Source of the DNA: Allomyces macrogynus ATCC 38327
Taxonomy: Eukaryota > Blastocladiomycota > Blastocladiomycetes > Blastocladiales > Blastocladiaceae
Length of the DNA stretch: 64,000 nucleotides
Assembly (NCBI GenBank): GCA_000151295.1
Contig: GG745335.1
Coordinates: 501,665 to 565,664, forward strand
Direction of reading: 5' to 3'
Shown: one piece after another, positions 1-11,473 of the stretch
Numbering within the stretch: the first letter of the stretch is position 1
How the letters are laid out: every line of letters starts with the position of its first letter
Notes under the pieces: model-generated
Told to the model about the DNA's origin: nothing
Databases searched by the model: none
Seen by the model: only the letters and a program-made list of their open reading frames with translations
Translations under genes and position numbers: made by a program

Positions 1-2289
1 CCTCCACGGACTGGGTCCGTGTCAGGTCCAGCCCCACCGTACGAGGTGGCCATTGCGCAGTCTTCGAATGCTGCCGCCGATGCATGGGTCCCGCACCCGC
101 CGCCCTCGACCGATTGGATCCCGCACCCGCCAACCGAGTCGCCGCCGCCCATCATGACGCTGTCGCGGCCCAATGCCGAGCCGGAACCGCTGCCGTCGAA
201 ACTGCCCTCGCGGTTGAGCCGGCCGCGGTCGGGCGCCGGCAGCTCGACGCCCGGGACCCCCGCGGCCGCGGCTCTCCTGCTGGCGCGCAGTGACGTGGGC
301 AAGCGGGGGAGTACCGCGTCAGACGTGTCGAGTGTCGGATCGCCCACGGCCAAGCCGCTCGACGGCACGTTCCTCGCTGCGCTCGCCGATACGGTCGTCC
401 ACCAGGACGCGGGCGGTGATGGCACGCTCGGTAGTCCGCTGCCGACGCCTTTGCCGCCGACCCTGGCACGCGGCGACGGGGGCGGCGGCACTGCGGCAGG
501 CGCCACGTCCCCCGCGCTCTCGACGATCTGCGAGGACGACGACGACTCGCTGGCCGTTGCCGCGGCCGAGAACAATGCGCGCGCTGCAGAGGCGCCTGCC
601 TTGGCGATGGCCGCCGTCGTGCCGGCGGCCGGGAATGATATCGACGCGGGGTCAGCGGCTGCTGCTGCTGCGCACGCAATGCAGGTGCTCGACCTGGGCC
701 CGGACCCGCAGAGTCTGCTTCTCTTGCACGCCGACCCAGACGACCACGACCACACGGATATCGAGGACTTGGACGACGACCCAACGGCTGCTGGTGCTCA
801 CCCCTACCGGTTCGTCGACGTGCGCAACGGATCCGTCTCGGTGCCGTCGACTGCGCCAGCGTCCCCAACGACTCTCCGGCCCAACAGCGCCGCGGCAGCA
901 GCTGCACCCACGCCAACGCCCTCGTCGTCCACCGCGCCAAACTCGGCCATGCCGTCCCCGCCCGTCTCCCCGCCGGGTACGGTCTCCCCGGCGCACCACC
1001 ACCACCACGACACGGACGACGAGTCCGACTACGCATGGGACGCGGACGCCGACACGGATCTCGGCGAACCCGCGGCCCCGGGTTTACCGCGCGCTCTGCC
1101 GCCGACTTTTGCGCGCGTCCCGCACGTCTCGGACGAGTACCTCGACCATTTGTCGAACATTGACGGCCCGACATCGTCGTCGGCGCCCTCGGCAGCGGCA
1201 GCGACTATGACGAGTCTCGGGTCGACGATTGTGAACCCGCCGTCGCGGCACGCGTCGCTCCGACGCGTGAATAAGCACCAGCAGCGGCCGCCGTCGGGGC
1301 ACGGACTGCCGCCGGTCCCGCACGACGACTGGACGGCGGCCGCGTCCCCCGCGCCCGACGACGTGCCGCCAGTGCCTTGGCCGCACGAAACGCTCGTGGT
1401 TGGGCACGAGGATGACGCGCATATGGCGACGCTCGTTCCCGCGGGACACAGCGATGCGCATCTCGCGACGATGGTGCCGACGGCGCGCAACGGGCATGGA
1501 CACCATCACCATGACGGTGCGGGCTGGGACCACGCCCCCTCGCATTCGGCACCGGCGACGACGACCCCGCCGCGCCTGAATCCCCCGGGCCTTGCCATGA
1601 CCTCGACCGCGAGCCCGCAGATCGTGTACCACTCGCTCGACGATTTTGGCGCGGCCAATGCGCCCGTGACCACCACGACCACCATCAATACCAACAGCGG
1701 TGCCAGCAGTCCGAGTCCGGGCGACACGCCATCGTCCCGCGGGAAATCGCTCCTGACGCGGCTCAAGCGCGCGTTCGCCAACGTCAAGCACGCCCAGGCC
1801 ATGGTCCCACCACCCGTCCCACCACCTTTGACGACCATCGCGCGCCGCCGTGCCGCCGCGGGTCTCGATCCGGCCACACCTACGACGCTCGTCCGTGCGT
1901 CATCCGCCCCCGAGTGCTCCACCTCCTCGAGCTCCACCAAGCACGCGCCGCCGCGGTTTGACACGCTCGCGCGGCTCGGCGACCCGGGCGCCGCGCCCGT
2001 CGCTCCCGACACGGATGCGCTGCAGCATCTCGAGTCGGTCGCGGCCATGGGCACGCTCTTGCCGTCGGCGGCCGCGGTGGCCGCGGCGGTCGTCGATCCA
2101 GTCCCGCAACCGAGTGTCGGCGTCGCGCACTATGACGAGTTGTGTGGGCATGCCGGACACGGGATGCCGGGTGTCCCGCACGACGTGTTTTATGGCGATG
2201 ATGGTGGTGGTGGGTCGGGCGCGGCGCGGCGCCGGCACGAGGCCGAGACGCAGGCGGCGGCGGTGACGGGGGTCGTGTACCATTTCTGA
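1..2289 (+). CDS. Low-complexity hypothetical protein, 5' end outside window
   Basis: The reading frame is open from base 1 and stops at 2287-2289. At least 762 residues are encoded and the true start lies upstream; the GTG at 19 is not a credible start. I do not recognise the product. It is rich in Ala, Pro, Ser and Thr, with acidic stretches, several His runs (about 997-1010, 1500-1512) and poly-Ala tracts. The only part that looks structured is a short basic segment near 1741-1800 (LLTRLKRAFANVKHA), followed by a proline run. Codon use is strongly GC3-biased like the neighbouring genes, which supports real coding. Other frames also give long ORFs here, so the frame was chosen because it is the only one open for the full length. 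Confidence 0.6.
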   Translation, partial: PPRTGSVSGPAPPYEVAIAQSSNAAADAWVPHPPPSTDWIPHPPTESPPPIMTLSRPNAEPEPLPSKLPSRLSRPRSGAGSSTPGTPAAAALLLARSDVGKRGSTASDVSSVGSPTAKPLDGTFLAALADTVVHQDAGGDGTLGSPLPTPLPPTLARGDGGGGTAAGATSPALSTICEDDDDSLAVAAAENNARAAEAPALAMAAVVPAAGNDIDAGSAAAAAAHAMQVLDLGPDPQSLLLLHADPDDHDHTDIEDLDDDPTAAGAHPYRFVDVRNGSVSVPSTAPASPTTLRPNSAAAAAAPTPTPSSSTAPNSAMPSPPVSPPGTVSPAHHHHHDTDDESDYAWDADADTDLGEPAAPGLPRALPPTFARVPHVSDEYLDHLSNIDGPTSSSAPSAAAATMTSLGSTIVNPPSRHASLRRVNKHQQRPPSGHGLPPVPHDDWTAAASPAPDDVPPVPWPHETLVVGHEDDAHMATLVPAGHSDAHLATMVPTARNGHGHHHHDGAGWDHAPSHSAPATTTPPRLNPPGLAMTSTASPQIVYHSLDDFGAANAPVTTTTTINTNSGASSPSPGDTPSSRGKSLLTRLKRAFANVKHAQAMVPPPVPPPLTTIARRRAAAGLDPATPTTLVRASSAPECSTSSSSTKHAPPRFDTLARLGDPGAAPVAPDTDALQHLESVAAMGTLLPSAAAVAAAVVDPVPQPSVGVAHYDELCGHAGHGMPGVPHDVFYGDDGGGGSGAARRRHEAETQAAAVTGVVYHF

Positions 2290-2734
2290 GTGGACGGCGC
2301 GCAGGACGCGCGAGAAGAGGTTGTAATTTTGTTCAATTCTTTTGGATGTCGTTGTTGTTCCTATCGGTTGGAGCAGTTGGTGGTTGGCGAGCAAGAAGAA
2401 ATGCAATCGCAGTTTTGGCAAATGTTGGCTTGGCTTGGGGTCTATGCGTTGCTGCGCGCACTTGACTTTGCGAGGCGCACGTCGATCTGTCTGCCTGGGC
2501 GGGACGACGCGACCCCGTCGCTCACGTACTTTCGTTCTCTCGCTCGCGACCACCTCCAACGCGCTCAAAACCGTGCACAACTTGCTGCACGCACTCGCGC
2601 CGACGTTCTCCACCCTCTTGCTCGCCCGCAGAAGCCCGGCCAAGCGATTTGCAAGCGACATACCCACCAACCGACCAACTGACCAACGGACCAACCGACC
2701 AACCGACCACTCCGACCACGTTCCATCAATTAAG
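2290..2734. other. Intergenic / upstream region of the nucleotidase gene
   Basis: No gene seen. The last 75 bases (about 2660-2715) are an imperfect tandem of an 8-base GACCAACC-like unit, immediately upstream of the ATG at 2735. Confidence 0.6.
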
Positions 2735-4761
2735 ATGCCCGTCACCGCGATTACCGTGCCGATTCTGCATGCAAACGACGCCTACCATGTCTCACCTGTC
2801 AACGCGGACTCGGGCGGCGGTGCTGCGGAGTTTGCGACGGTCCTCGACGGCGTGCGCGATGCCGCGACTGCTGCCGCCGCCGCTTCCGAAAACGACGAGG
2901 ACGCGGACCACATTGCGGTGCCGCCCATGACGCTGTTTTCGGGCGATATCTTCAACCCGAGTCTCGAGTCGGCGATCTCCAAGGGTCGGCATCTCGTGCC
3001 AGTATTGAACGCGTTGGGGTTCGACGCGACTTGCTACGGGAACCGTACCTACAATGTTTCCTGCTATTTCCTCGGAGCCGCGTGTTTCTTGTTCCTAACG
3101 ATCTTCTTGTCCAATTGCTCAGATGACTTTGACTTTGGCGTTCCGCAACTCGAATCGCTCACCTCACAGACCAACTTCCCGTGGCTCATGTCGAACGTGC
3201 GCGAATCCAGCGGCCGCCTTCTCGCCAACGGCCGCGAATTCCACGTTCTCGAGCGCGGCCCACTGCGCGTCGGTCTCGTCGGGCTCGTCGAGCGCGAATG
3301 GCTCGACACGATCACCTCCCTCCCGCCCGGTCTGGTCTTTGAAGACTTTGTCGAGGCAGGGCGCCGGATCGCCGTGTCGCTGCGCAACGAGCACCGGTGC
3401 GATATGGTGATTGCGTTGACGCATATGCGGCTGCCGAATGACGAGCGGTTGGCGCGCGAAGTCAAAGAGATTGATTTGGTGCTGGGCGGGCACGACCATT
3501 TTGTGCAGTACGTCGATGCCGAGGCGGTCGGGCGCGGCGATAGGACGGGCGCGGTGGTTGTGAAATCCGGCACGGACTTCCATGATTTGTCGAAGATTGA
3601 GGTCAAGGTCGTGCGGGAGGGCGAGGACGCGCCATGGACGGTGGAGCATGTGGATGGTACATTCCCTGTTCTTTTACGCTTGCGCGCGCAAGTCCAGATC
3701 ATGTACAGTTAGCTGACGACGCCAATCTCTGTCTAGTCGAGCACCTCACTGTCCCGCCCGGCACCCCCGAGCGCGCCGACATTGCCGACTCGGTCTCTGA
3801 AATCCGCGACATGCTCGCGCGCAAACTGCAGAAACCCATTTGCATCACGACCACTCCGCTCGACGCGCGTTCGGCCACCGTGCGGCTCGGCGAATCCGCG
3901 CTCGGCAACTGGGCGGGCGACATCGTCCGTTGGGGCTACGACGTGGACGCCGTCCTTCTCTGCGGCGGGACGATCCGGTCGGACTTGGTCTACGGCCCGG
4001 GAGAAATCATGCTCAAGGACCTGATGGAATGGTTCCCGTTTGAGGACCCGATGCTGGTTCTGCAGCTCACGGGGGATCAGATCTGGGCCGCGCTCGAGAA
4101 CGGCGTCTCGATGTACCCAAAGCAGGAGGGGCGGTTCCCGCAAGTCTCGGGGCTCGCGTTCGTGTTTGACCCCAGCCGTGAGCCGGGCAGCCGGATCGTG
4201 AGTGTGGACGTGACCTCGCCGAAACGCGCGGGCCCATTGGACCGCGAAGCCGTGTATACGGTCGCGACGCGCGAGTACTTGGCGGGCGGGCACGACGGAT
4301 ACACGGCGCTGGTCGTGGACGATCCGAGTAAAGTGCTCGTGGACGACGAGAACGGCCTGCTCATGACGACCATGATTCGCAAGTACCTGCTCGGGCTCAA
4401 GATGATGAAGTCGTTTGCGGCGTTCCACGGGCGGTCTCCCATTGGCGCGCACTCGGCTGACGAGGAGCACGAGCATCACCATCACGCGCGGTCGCTGTCG
4501 GCCGGTGGAGCGTCCGACGCGGGCGAGCCGGCCCATTCCTCGGCGGTCGCGTCGTTGGCGGCCAAGGTGGTCGCGCGCCAGGAAACGACGGCCGCGAGTC
4601 AGTTGGCGCTGGACTGTGTGCACTGTTACCGCGACCAGCGGTGGTCCCGGCTCAAGCAGGTGGCGACGGGGGTCGCGCGGCTGCCCGTGATTTCGCCGGT
4701 GCTTGATGGGCGCATCAAGATGGTCGAGGTGGACGAGGAGAACGGTGCTGGCGTTGCCTAA
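2735..4761 (+). CDS. 5'-nucleotidase / UshA-type metallophosphoesterase
   Basis: Spliced as 2735-3044, 3123-3656, 3737-4761 (622 aa). The N-terminal two thirds carry the calcineurin-like metallophosphoesterase motifs in order: HANDAYH (residues 12-18), FSGD, GNHDFDFG (made only after removing intron 1, where C joins AT to give the His), THMR, and GGHDHF. The second half matches the 5'-nucleotidase C-terminal substrate domain (LGNWAGDIVRWG, LLCGGTIRSD, LTGDQIWAALENG). The family hydrolyses nucleoside 5'-monophosphates or related phosphoesters using two metals. There is no signal peptide, so a cytosolic enzyme is likely. Intron 1 is 78 nt and has no stop, so it also reads through in frame. A His-rich tract and a divergent tail follow the catalytic region. 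Substrate is not predictable from sequence. Confidence 0.9.
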
Positions 4762-5029
4762 AGCGTGAAGGAAGGCTGTGTCGTTGTGTCGGCCTGACGG
4801 GCCGAGCCTGTTTCCTCATCTTTTTTCGGTTCATGTTGCATGTTGTTTCGATCTCATCTGTGATTGCTTCTCCTGTCGTTGCCTTTTGCATTGTGTCGCA
4901 CATGCCCAATCTGCACCAACCAATAAAGACGATACCGACACTACATTTGCTCTCCTCAGCTCCAATCAATCAAAACTTGCGCTTCCTCACGCGCACTATC
5001 TCCCCTACCCTCTCCACCCCTCCACCGAC

Positions 5030-8000
5030 CTACACCTTCTCCACATACGCCGCCGGCACGACCCCCGTCTTCCCTTCAAATTCGACCGTCCACCAATCCG
5101 GATCAGACTCATCCACAACCACCACATCCGCCCCCTCGGGCGCCGACACTTCGTCGTCGTGCGTCGCCACATACTCGTAGAGCATCCGGCCTGGCGCACC
5201 GCTTCCGGCCGCGGGCGCTTCACCGTTGCGTGCGGCATAACTGGTGGGGATCCACCCCTGCGCACCGGCAGCGTTGCGCGCGAGGTACCACTCGCCGTCG
5301 GTCTGGATCACGGTGAGCCGGTCGTGCTCGTGGCAGACGAGATCGTCTGGGTTGCCCGAGTCGTAGTCGTACAGCGCGGTCACTTGGAACTCGGGCTCGG
5401 AAGAGGCGGGTGCGGCTTCGTCCGTGGGAGCCGTGGCCGCGGGCGTGGGGGCGGCGAACGGCGACGCCGTCGCGGCAGCAGGCGTAGAGATGGACGACGC
5501 GAATGGCGACGCCGAGGCAGCGGCAGGCGCGGGAGTGGTCGAAGCGAACGGCGAAGCCGACGCAGCAGAAGTCGCAGGCGCGGGGGCCGCAAACGGCGAC
5601 GCCGACGCCGATGCGGCCGGCTTGTTCCACGCGGCAAACGGATCCGCGGGCGCAGCCTTCTCCTCCTTTGCCGGCTCTCCCTCCTCTTTGCGCGCGACCG
5701 TCGCAAACGGGTTATCCCACGGCGACGACGCGTCCTTGTTGTCCTTCTTCTCATCCGCGGGCTTGACAGACTCGACCGGCGGGAAGTCGTCCCAGAACGA
5801 CTTGACCGGCTCCGCATCGGTCTTCTTATCGATCGGCGGGAAATCGTCCCAAATCGACTTGGCCGGTTTGGCCGGTTCCGGATCCTTGGTCTTCCCAAAC
5901 GCGGCAAACGGGTCCGCGCTGGCGGACTCACCGCCCTTGGGCAGTGCCGGGACCGCCGGCGCCGGGGACGAGGACCGGAAAAACTCGTCCGACGGCGTCG
6001 ACAGCCAGTCGGTCGAGAGCTTGCGCTGCGCGACGAGGGCTTTCCGCGCATCCGCGTCCGCGGGCTTGGCGGGCGGCGACGCCGGTGCGGGCGCGGGGGC
6101 GCCGAACAGCTTGGTGGCCAGGTCCTTGACATTGTTGGACGACGCGGGCTCGGCTGAGGCTGACGACGACGAGAAGAAAGGGTTGGCGTCCAAGTCACGC
6201 GACGCTGCAGCGGGTGCCGGCGCAGCCGTAGGTTCGGGGCCCTTGATCTTGTTGAACTGCTTCCACAGGTCGTCGCCGGACCCGTTGGCGGCAGCAGTGG
6301 GCTTGGCCGCCGACGGCGCGGGGGTAGGCTTGGGCGAGGCCTCCTTCTGCACGTACTGTTCCGGCAGCTGCACGGGCCGCAGGAGTTCCTCGACGACGGC
6401 AAACTTTTCCTCAAACTGCGTGAGGAGGGCTTTGGCTGCGACCACGTCCGTCATCGCGCCGAGTTTCACGCGCAAATCGAGCAACGCCGCGTCGAGCCGC
6501 TGCTTCTCGGCATCGATCCGACGCATTGCCTCCTGCTGCTCGGGCGAGAGCGCGCCACCCTGCGGTGCCGACACCGACGTCGGCGACGCCATCGAGCTCG
6601 GCGCCGAGACGCCGAGCGCGGCCATTCGCTGTGCGAGCATTTCCGCGGCCTTTTGCTTCCGCCGCTCGTCCTCGGACATGATCGAGCCCGCAGCTTTCGC
6701 GGGCTGCATGAGCAGCGACGTCAGGTTCACGGTCGCGCCCTGCGGAATCGGCGCGTACTTGAACTTTTTCCGGTCGCGCAGCTTGAACACGTGCAGCTGC
6801 ACGTCGTTCAGCTGTTCCTGCACGCCCAGAATCGCCTTGACCAGGTTGGCCGTCTCGCTGCTGGCCGCACCCGCTGGCAGCCGCACTTGCCCGCCGCGCA
6901 CCTTGTCGACGTACTGCGCCTTGAGCGCCTTGAGCACCACCTGCAGCTGCGCAATCTCGGCGTGCAACCCACGCACGGTATTCGCGTCCTCGAGGTGCCC
7001 CTGCGCGGCGCGCAGCCGATGGTGCTGCGACCGTTTCAGGATCAGCAATTCGCGCGTCTGGTCGATCTGCCGCTGCAAGTCCTTGAGTTTCGCGGCGACC
7101 GCCGGGTCGGTCGGCTGCGCGTCCTGCGGCTTACGCCGGTGCCGCGAGACGTACCCCGTGGGTTCCTCGTTGTTGCTTGACGCGAGCGACCCACGGGACC
7201 CCTTGTGCGCGTGGTGCCCACCACGGACCCACGACGGCGAATTGGCCGCGGCCGTCTTTTCCGCTAAGATCTGCTGCATGAGCCGGTCCTTCATGAACGA
7301 GACCGACGTATCCAAATCTTTTTGCGAAGACGGAATCAGTTCCTCCGGCAAGGTCGTGGGCAAGTCGACATTGTTCAGTTTCTTGTAGACGAGATGCATC
7401 GCAATCGCAAACTCGTCGGCGTTCAGTTTGCCGACATTGTGAATATCGGCCAACGACCAGATATGCACGAGAATATTCTGCGGTAAGCCCGACGTGACGA
7501 AAATGTCACGGCACTGCTCGCCCGTCAGGTATCCCACGCCAGCGGTATCCCACGCCTTGAAGAGCGTCGCGTACTTGAGTTTCTCCTCGTGCGAGATCAG
7601 CCACTGGCCCGAAGGCGCCTGGCTCGTCGCAGGCAGTGACGCCATGATCCCGGGGACCGTCATCGGCTGGATCGCCGACGCCGGCGGGCGGACGTCATTC
7701 CGACCGACCCGTTCAGCGCCGCGAGATTCCCCATCGACGCGGTGCGCGCCACCGGCGCGCTCCCCACCTGCGGCGCCGGACTGATCCCGCGCGCCATGGG
7801 CACACCCGTGCGCTGCATCGGCACCGCCATCCCCGACGGCTGGATCGGGACCATGCCCGTGGGCTGCGCGTAGGCGCCGAGCGGCGTGGGAGTGCGCGCC
7901 GGAATCGGAGTTGCGGCACGGGCGGCGACGGGCCCAGGCGGGGCGCCGATGACCGACGCGGCCGAGGGCAGGCCGAGCTGGATGTTGAGCGACGCGACTT

Positions 8001-8444
8001 CGTTGGCAATGTGCGGCGGGAGCGAGGGCGGGACGGCGTTGGCGTCGGCCATGGCACGTTTCACGAGCGCCATGGCGAGACAGAATTCGGGGAAGGTGAG
8101 GGCGCCGGCGGACGTCGAGTCGGCCATGGACCTGTTTGGTGTGTGGGGGTTGGGTGAGCGGTCTCGGACGTTGAGGACGGGGCCAAGACGGCGTTGCGCA
8201 CCAGACGCGCGCGAGGACATCGTTGGCGACGCCGCTCTTGACGAGGATGGAGCGCGCGTGCTCGGCTATGGCGGGAGCATCACGGTCAGTCGCGGGGTCG
8301 GTACCAATGCATCGCTGAGCATCGGAGCAACGTACCGGGCATGCGGTGGCGATAGTCGCCAACGGTGGTGATGAAGAGGTGCGTGTAGGTGGCAAAGTCG
8401 GCCGACGGCACAAACGTCGGCGGCGCCGGCAGCGGGCTCGTCAT
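5030..8444 (-). CDS. EH-domain/SH3 endocytic scaffold (Pan1/Eps15/intersectin-like)
   Basis: Start ATG at 8444; introns 8266-8335 and 8132-8201 restore a first EH domain (YTHLF ... ILVKSGVANDVLARVW/SMAD ... LTFPEFCLAMAL). A second, clearer EH domain lies at about 7610-7320 (KYATLFKAWD, DTAGVGYLTGEQ, HIWSLADI). A coiled coil follows (about 7100-6380), then a low-complexity part with EH- and adaptor-binding peptides: NPF twice, DPFAAF, DPFAAW, WDDFPP twice, and about four 15-residue repeats around SPFA. Two SH3 domains end the protein (ALYDYDS ... GWIPTSYA near 5390-5235; LYEYVATHDDEVS ... WWTVEF ... GVVPAAYV near 5190-5030). The role is a clathrin/actin endocytosis scaffold at the plasma membrane. 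Near 7690-7705 the frame changes: one base missing, or a 38-nt mini-intron. Either gives a clean frame of about 1080-1091 aa. Confidence 0.88.
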
Positions 8445-9610
8445 CTTGGCGCTTGGTCGAGTCGTGTTGGAGGTATCGCAGGTCGTGTGGGATGGTCGCA
8501 AGAGCGCAAGTTGGCGGGTCGTGGTCGCGGTCGCGTGTGGCGTGGCGCGGGTTGCTGCTGGTGTCGGGCAGCGCGGTGCGCGCCGAGTCTCAAGTCGTTC
8601 TCGCTGTCGCTGTCGTCGTCCCGGATGCTGTTGCAGCCAGGTCGCCCGCCGTCGTGGAGCGTAGCGCGTCCCGGCGGTGGCGGCGCGGCCTGGGCTTCAG
8701 CGCGAGTGGTGGGGCCAGTGCCAGGCGCATGATCCACGACAGGGCTGGCAGGCCGCCACACCGACGAGCACAACCAGCAGCTGCCTGCGGTTGCCTGCGG
8801 CAGATGCGTCCGTCGTCGTCTTCGACGGCGCCCTGGAAGTGGCGCTGCTGCACCCGTACGGAGAACGTCAACGACAGGAACGCTCGCATGCGCGTCCTGG
8901 GCCAACGAGCGACGCGACCAGCCCAGTGTCGCACCCACCTGGCCCATCTTGGTCGGCCATCAATCACCGATCAAGTAGGCATCAAATTCACTGGCGCCGT
9001 GCGCACAGTGCACAGGAGATGCACGTAGCGCGGGTTACGCAGCACCCAGCTGTGCGGGCACCGTCCTTATGTCGACCAATGGCACAGATTGTTCGCGAGC
9101 ACGACACGCACCGTGTTCAACCGGCGCGACGCGCCCCCTTAGCAAAATTCTGTCCAGTCGCGCGTCTCTGACACAAAAAACAGCCGCCCTGACATGTAGG
9201 CTGCAGTCAGCCGTGACTTCCGCTCCACGCATCCAAACCGTCGAGCAATGTTCAGTGTCGACTAACATTTGCTCCAAATCTCGCGCACACTCGCGCGTCC
9301 AACTGTGACGCGACTCTCTCGTGCTTTCCGGCTCGACGATCCGACAAGCTGCACAATACCAACTCAAATGTCTTGTCAGCGATCCCGGACGGCCGCGGTT
9401 CGACCGGGCGCGCTCGACCCGGCCCACGGTTTCGAGCCCACGACGAGCGCGCGTGATGCTCGAGCGCGACCGGTAACCAACCGGCACGACCGGTCTTCGT
9501 GCACTGCAGGCTCACGCAGCGTTCAGCACAGGGCCGAAGATATTCCGCGCCGCGCACAAATCAATCCTAGCCCCTCATCCTCCACTTTCTCCACCTACTC
9601 GCCGTCCCAT
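8445..9610. other. 1.2-kb region upstream of the EH/SH3 gene
   Basis: No gene I can defend. On the minus strand at about 8970-8590 there are fragments that might be a small spliced membrane protein (a hydrophobic LLVVLVGVAACQ stretch in one frame, an acidic DDDSDSENDLR end in another), but the frames do not join through a convincing intron. Confidence 0.3.
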
Positions 9611-10860
9611 TCACCCCCGCCCACCATCCAACTTATCCAACACATCCACCAACGCCTTGAGCAGCGTGACCGACCACGGCGGCAACGTCTCGACGCCCAT
9701 CGCCGCCTGCACCTCCGTCGGGATCGACAACACGTGCCGCAAGAGCAACATGGTCAACCGCACGCGCCCTGGCACATCCAAGTACCCCAACGCAGCCATC
9801 CTTGCCTGGACATCCGCAATAGCATCTAGCGCCGGCCGCGCAGCCGAAATCCCCGTATGCGCGGCCAACAACAGATCGTGCACCTGCGTCACGAGTTGTT
9901 CGAGCGTGTCGCGCCCGAAGTGTGGCCGCGCGAGGTGGACAAGCAGAGCCAGGTGGTCGAGGTTGCCGCGCATCAGTTCGTTCCACAGGTCGGCGACGAG
10001 TTCGGCGAGGTGGGTCGGGGAGACGGGGGGTTCTGGGGTGGTGGATGTGCGCTGGTGTCGCAGGGAAGCGTCGTAGAGCGCGCGCGAGTGCGGTTGCCGC
10101 AAGGTCGAGTAGGCGGTGGTGAGCGCTTGGAAGGCGGCGGTGGCCACGTCGGCGTGGTCGTGGTGCTTGTCCGGGTGGCAGTCGCGGCTTTTCTGGAAAT
10201 GGTGGTGGAAGCAGAAGTGAGCAACTCACTCGTCCATCGGAAATCGATGATGTCTTGGAAAGTGATACGCACCTGCAAGTAGGCGCGCCGGGATCTCGTC
10301 GTGCGACGCCGTTGGCGACACGCCGAGCACATCGTAGTAATTCGCCGACGTGCGCAAGATCTCGTCGAGAACCGCACGCGCTCTTGGCGTGGTGCCCCCT
10401 CGAGTTGGTGACGCGGGTCCATCGTCAAACGACCGCGGGCGGCGCATACTCGGTGGGCGGCCCGACGGTGCCGGCGCGGGTGCGGGCCGTGCGCGGGGGA
10501 CGTGGCGGGCGATGCAGGTGGGGACGTTGGCGTCCACATGGAACGTAGCGATGGAGTCGAGTTCGACCGGAAGAGCGGCGGAAGAAGGCCGTCGTCCTCT
10601 TCGCCCGGAATCAGGCGCGCGGTGCGCGCGTTTGGCGGCGCGGTCGGTGTTGCCGAGGAGGGACTGGATCCGTTCGGCGAGGCCGGGTCCATGAAGTAGG
10701 CCGATTGCGGGCGCGGCGTGTGGATGCGCGACGCAGAGCGTAGCGACCGCGGGCGGCGCGGTGGGGGTAATGGTTGTGTCCCGGTTTCGTCGGCGATGGT
10801 CATGATGGGTAGTGGACTCGGCGGGCGCGAGGGTGCACGGGCAGTGGCAGTGGTCGCCAT
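9611..10860 (-). CDS. J-domain (DnaJ-like) co-chaperone, frame disturbed
   Basis: Exon 1 is 10273-10860, intron 10193-10272 (80 nt), exon 2 9611-10192. The J domain is recognisable only if the frame shifts: NYYDVLGVSPTASHDEI is in one frame, and RRAYLQ (end of exon 1), then KSRDCHPDK with the HPD motif, AFQALTTAYSTL and RALYDASL follow in another. The shift comes from an extra base in the CCC at 10290-10292. A second shift of opposite sense is needed upstream near 10500, between LIPGEEDDGLLPPLFRSN and GRPPSMRRPRSFDDG. The two cancel, so exon 1 stays a multiple of three and a straight reading is open but destroys helix I-II of the J domain. J proteins stimulate Hsp70 ATPase through HPD. The C-terminal 110 residues are helical and not recognised. 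Total about 389 aa. Confidence 0.75.
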
Positions 10861-11473
10861 GGCAAGATCGTTGGTGCTGGCAAGATTATTGGTGAGTAAG
10901 GATTGCGCGAGGAGCTGCGTCGGTCGGCGACAAAGCGACGTGGAATCGACGCTGCAGACGAAGACCGAGAGAAGAGTCGCTGCCTGCCAGGCCTGGATGG
11001 CCGACTCGACAGGTGGAGAAGCGTTGTCGAGGCGCCATCGGTCGGGGACTCGAGCGCGGAAGCAAGGCTCGGGTCGGGCGGATCCGGGGACTGCAGATGT
11101 TCGCCGAGCGGCCAGGCACTTTCTGCCGCCCCGTCACGCAACCAGGGCCGAGAACTGCGGCGTGCCGCAAAGATGGACGATGGTGCCACTTGTGCCGCCT
11201 GAAAAAGCGTGGTCTGGGCCGATTGATTGACGTGGCTCGGACATGTCACACGTGTCAGGGCGCGACTCGCGCTGCGGTGGCTGAGCGGGTCGGCACGTGG
11301 ACCGTTGCGGCCGGAACTGGCGTCGAGGTCCCTGCCCGTTGTTCCGCTTGCGTGGCTCCTGCCGTCTGCTGCTGCTGCACTGCTGCACGTTCGACCACCC
11401 CCGCACCGTTTCGTCCTCCCTCTCGTCGTCGTCCTCGTTAACCGCTGTTTGCTGCCAGCTCGACCGCCCCGCC
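10861..11473. other. Divergent intergenic region
   Basis: Lies between the divergently transcribed J-protein and PRM10-like genes and presumably holds both promoters. No specific site identified. Confidence 0.5.

Noticed and set aside
5424..7388. 654-codon plus-strand ORF opposite the EH/SH3 gene
   Set aside because: Antisense of a proven coding region; Ser/Ala/Gly/Cys-biased without motifs.
7660..7705. 38-nt mini-intron as explanation for the frame change in the EH/SH3 gene
   Set aside because: Shorter than any supported intron here and without a branch site. A missing base explains it as well and matches breaks in other genes.
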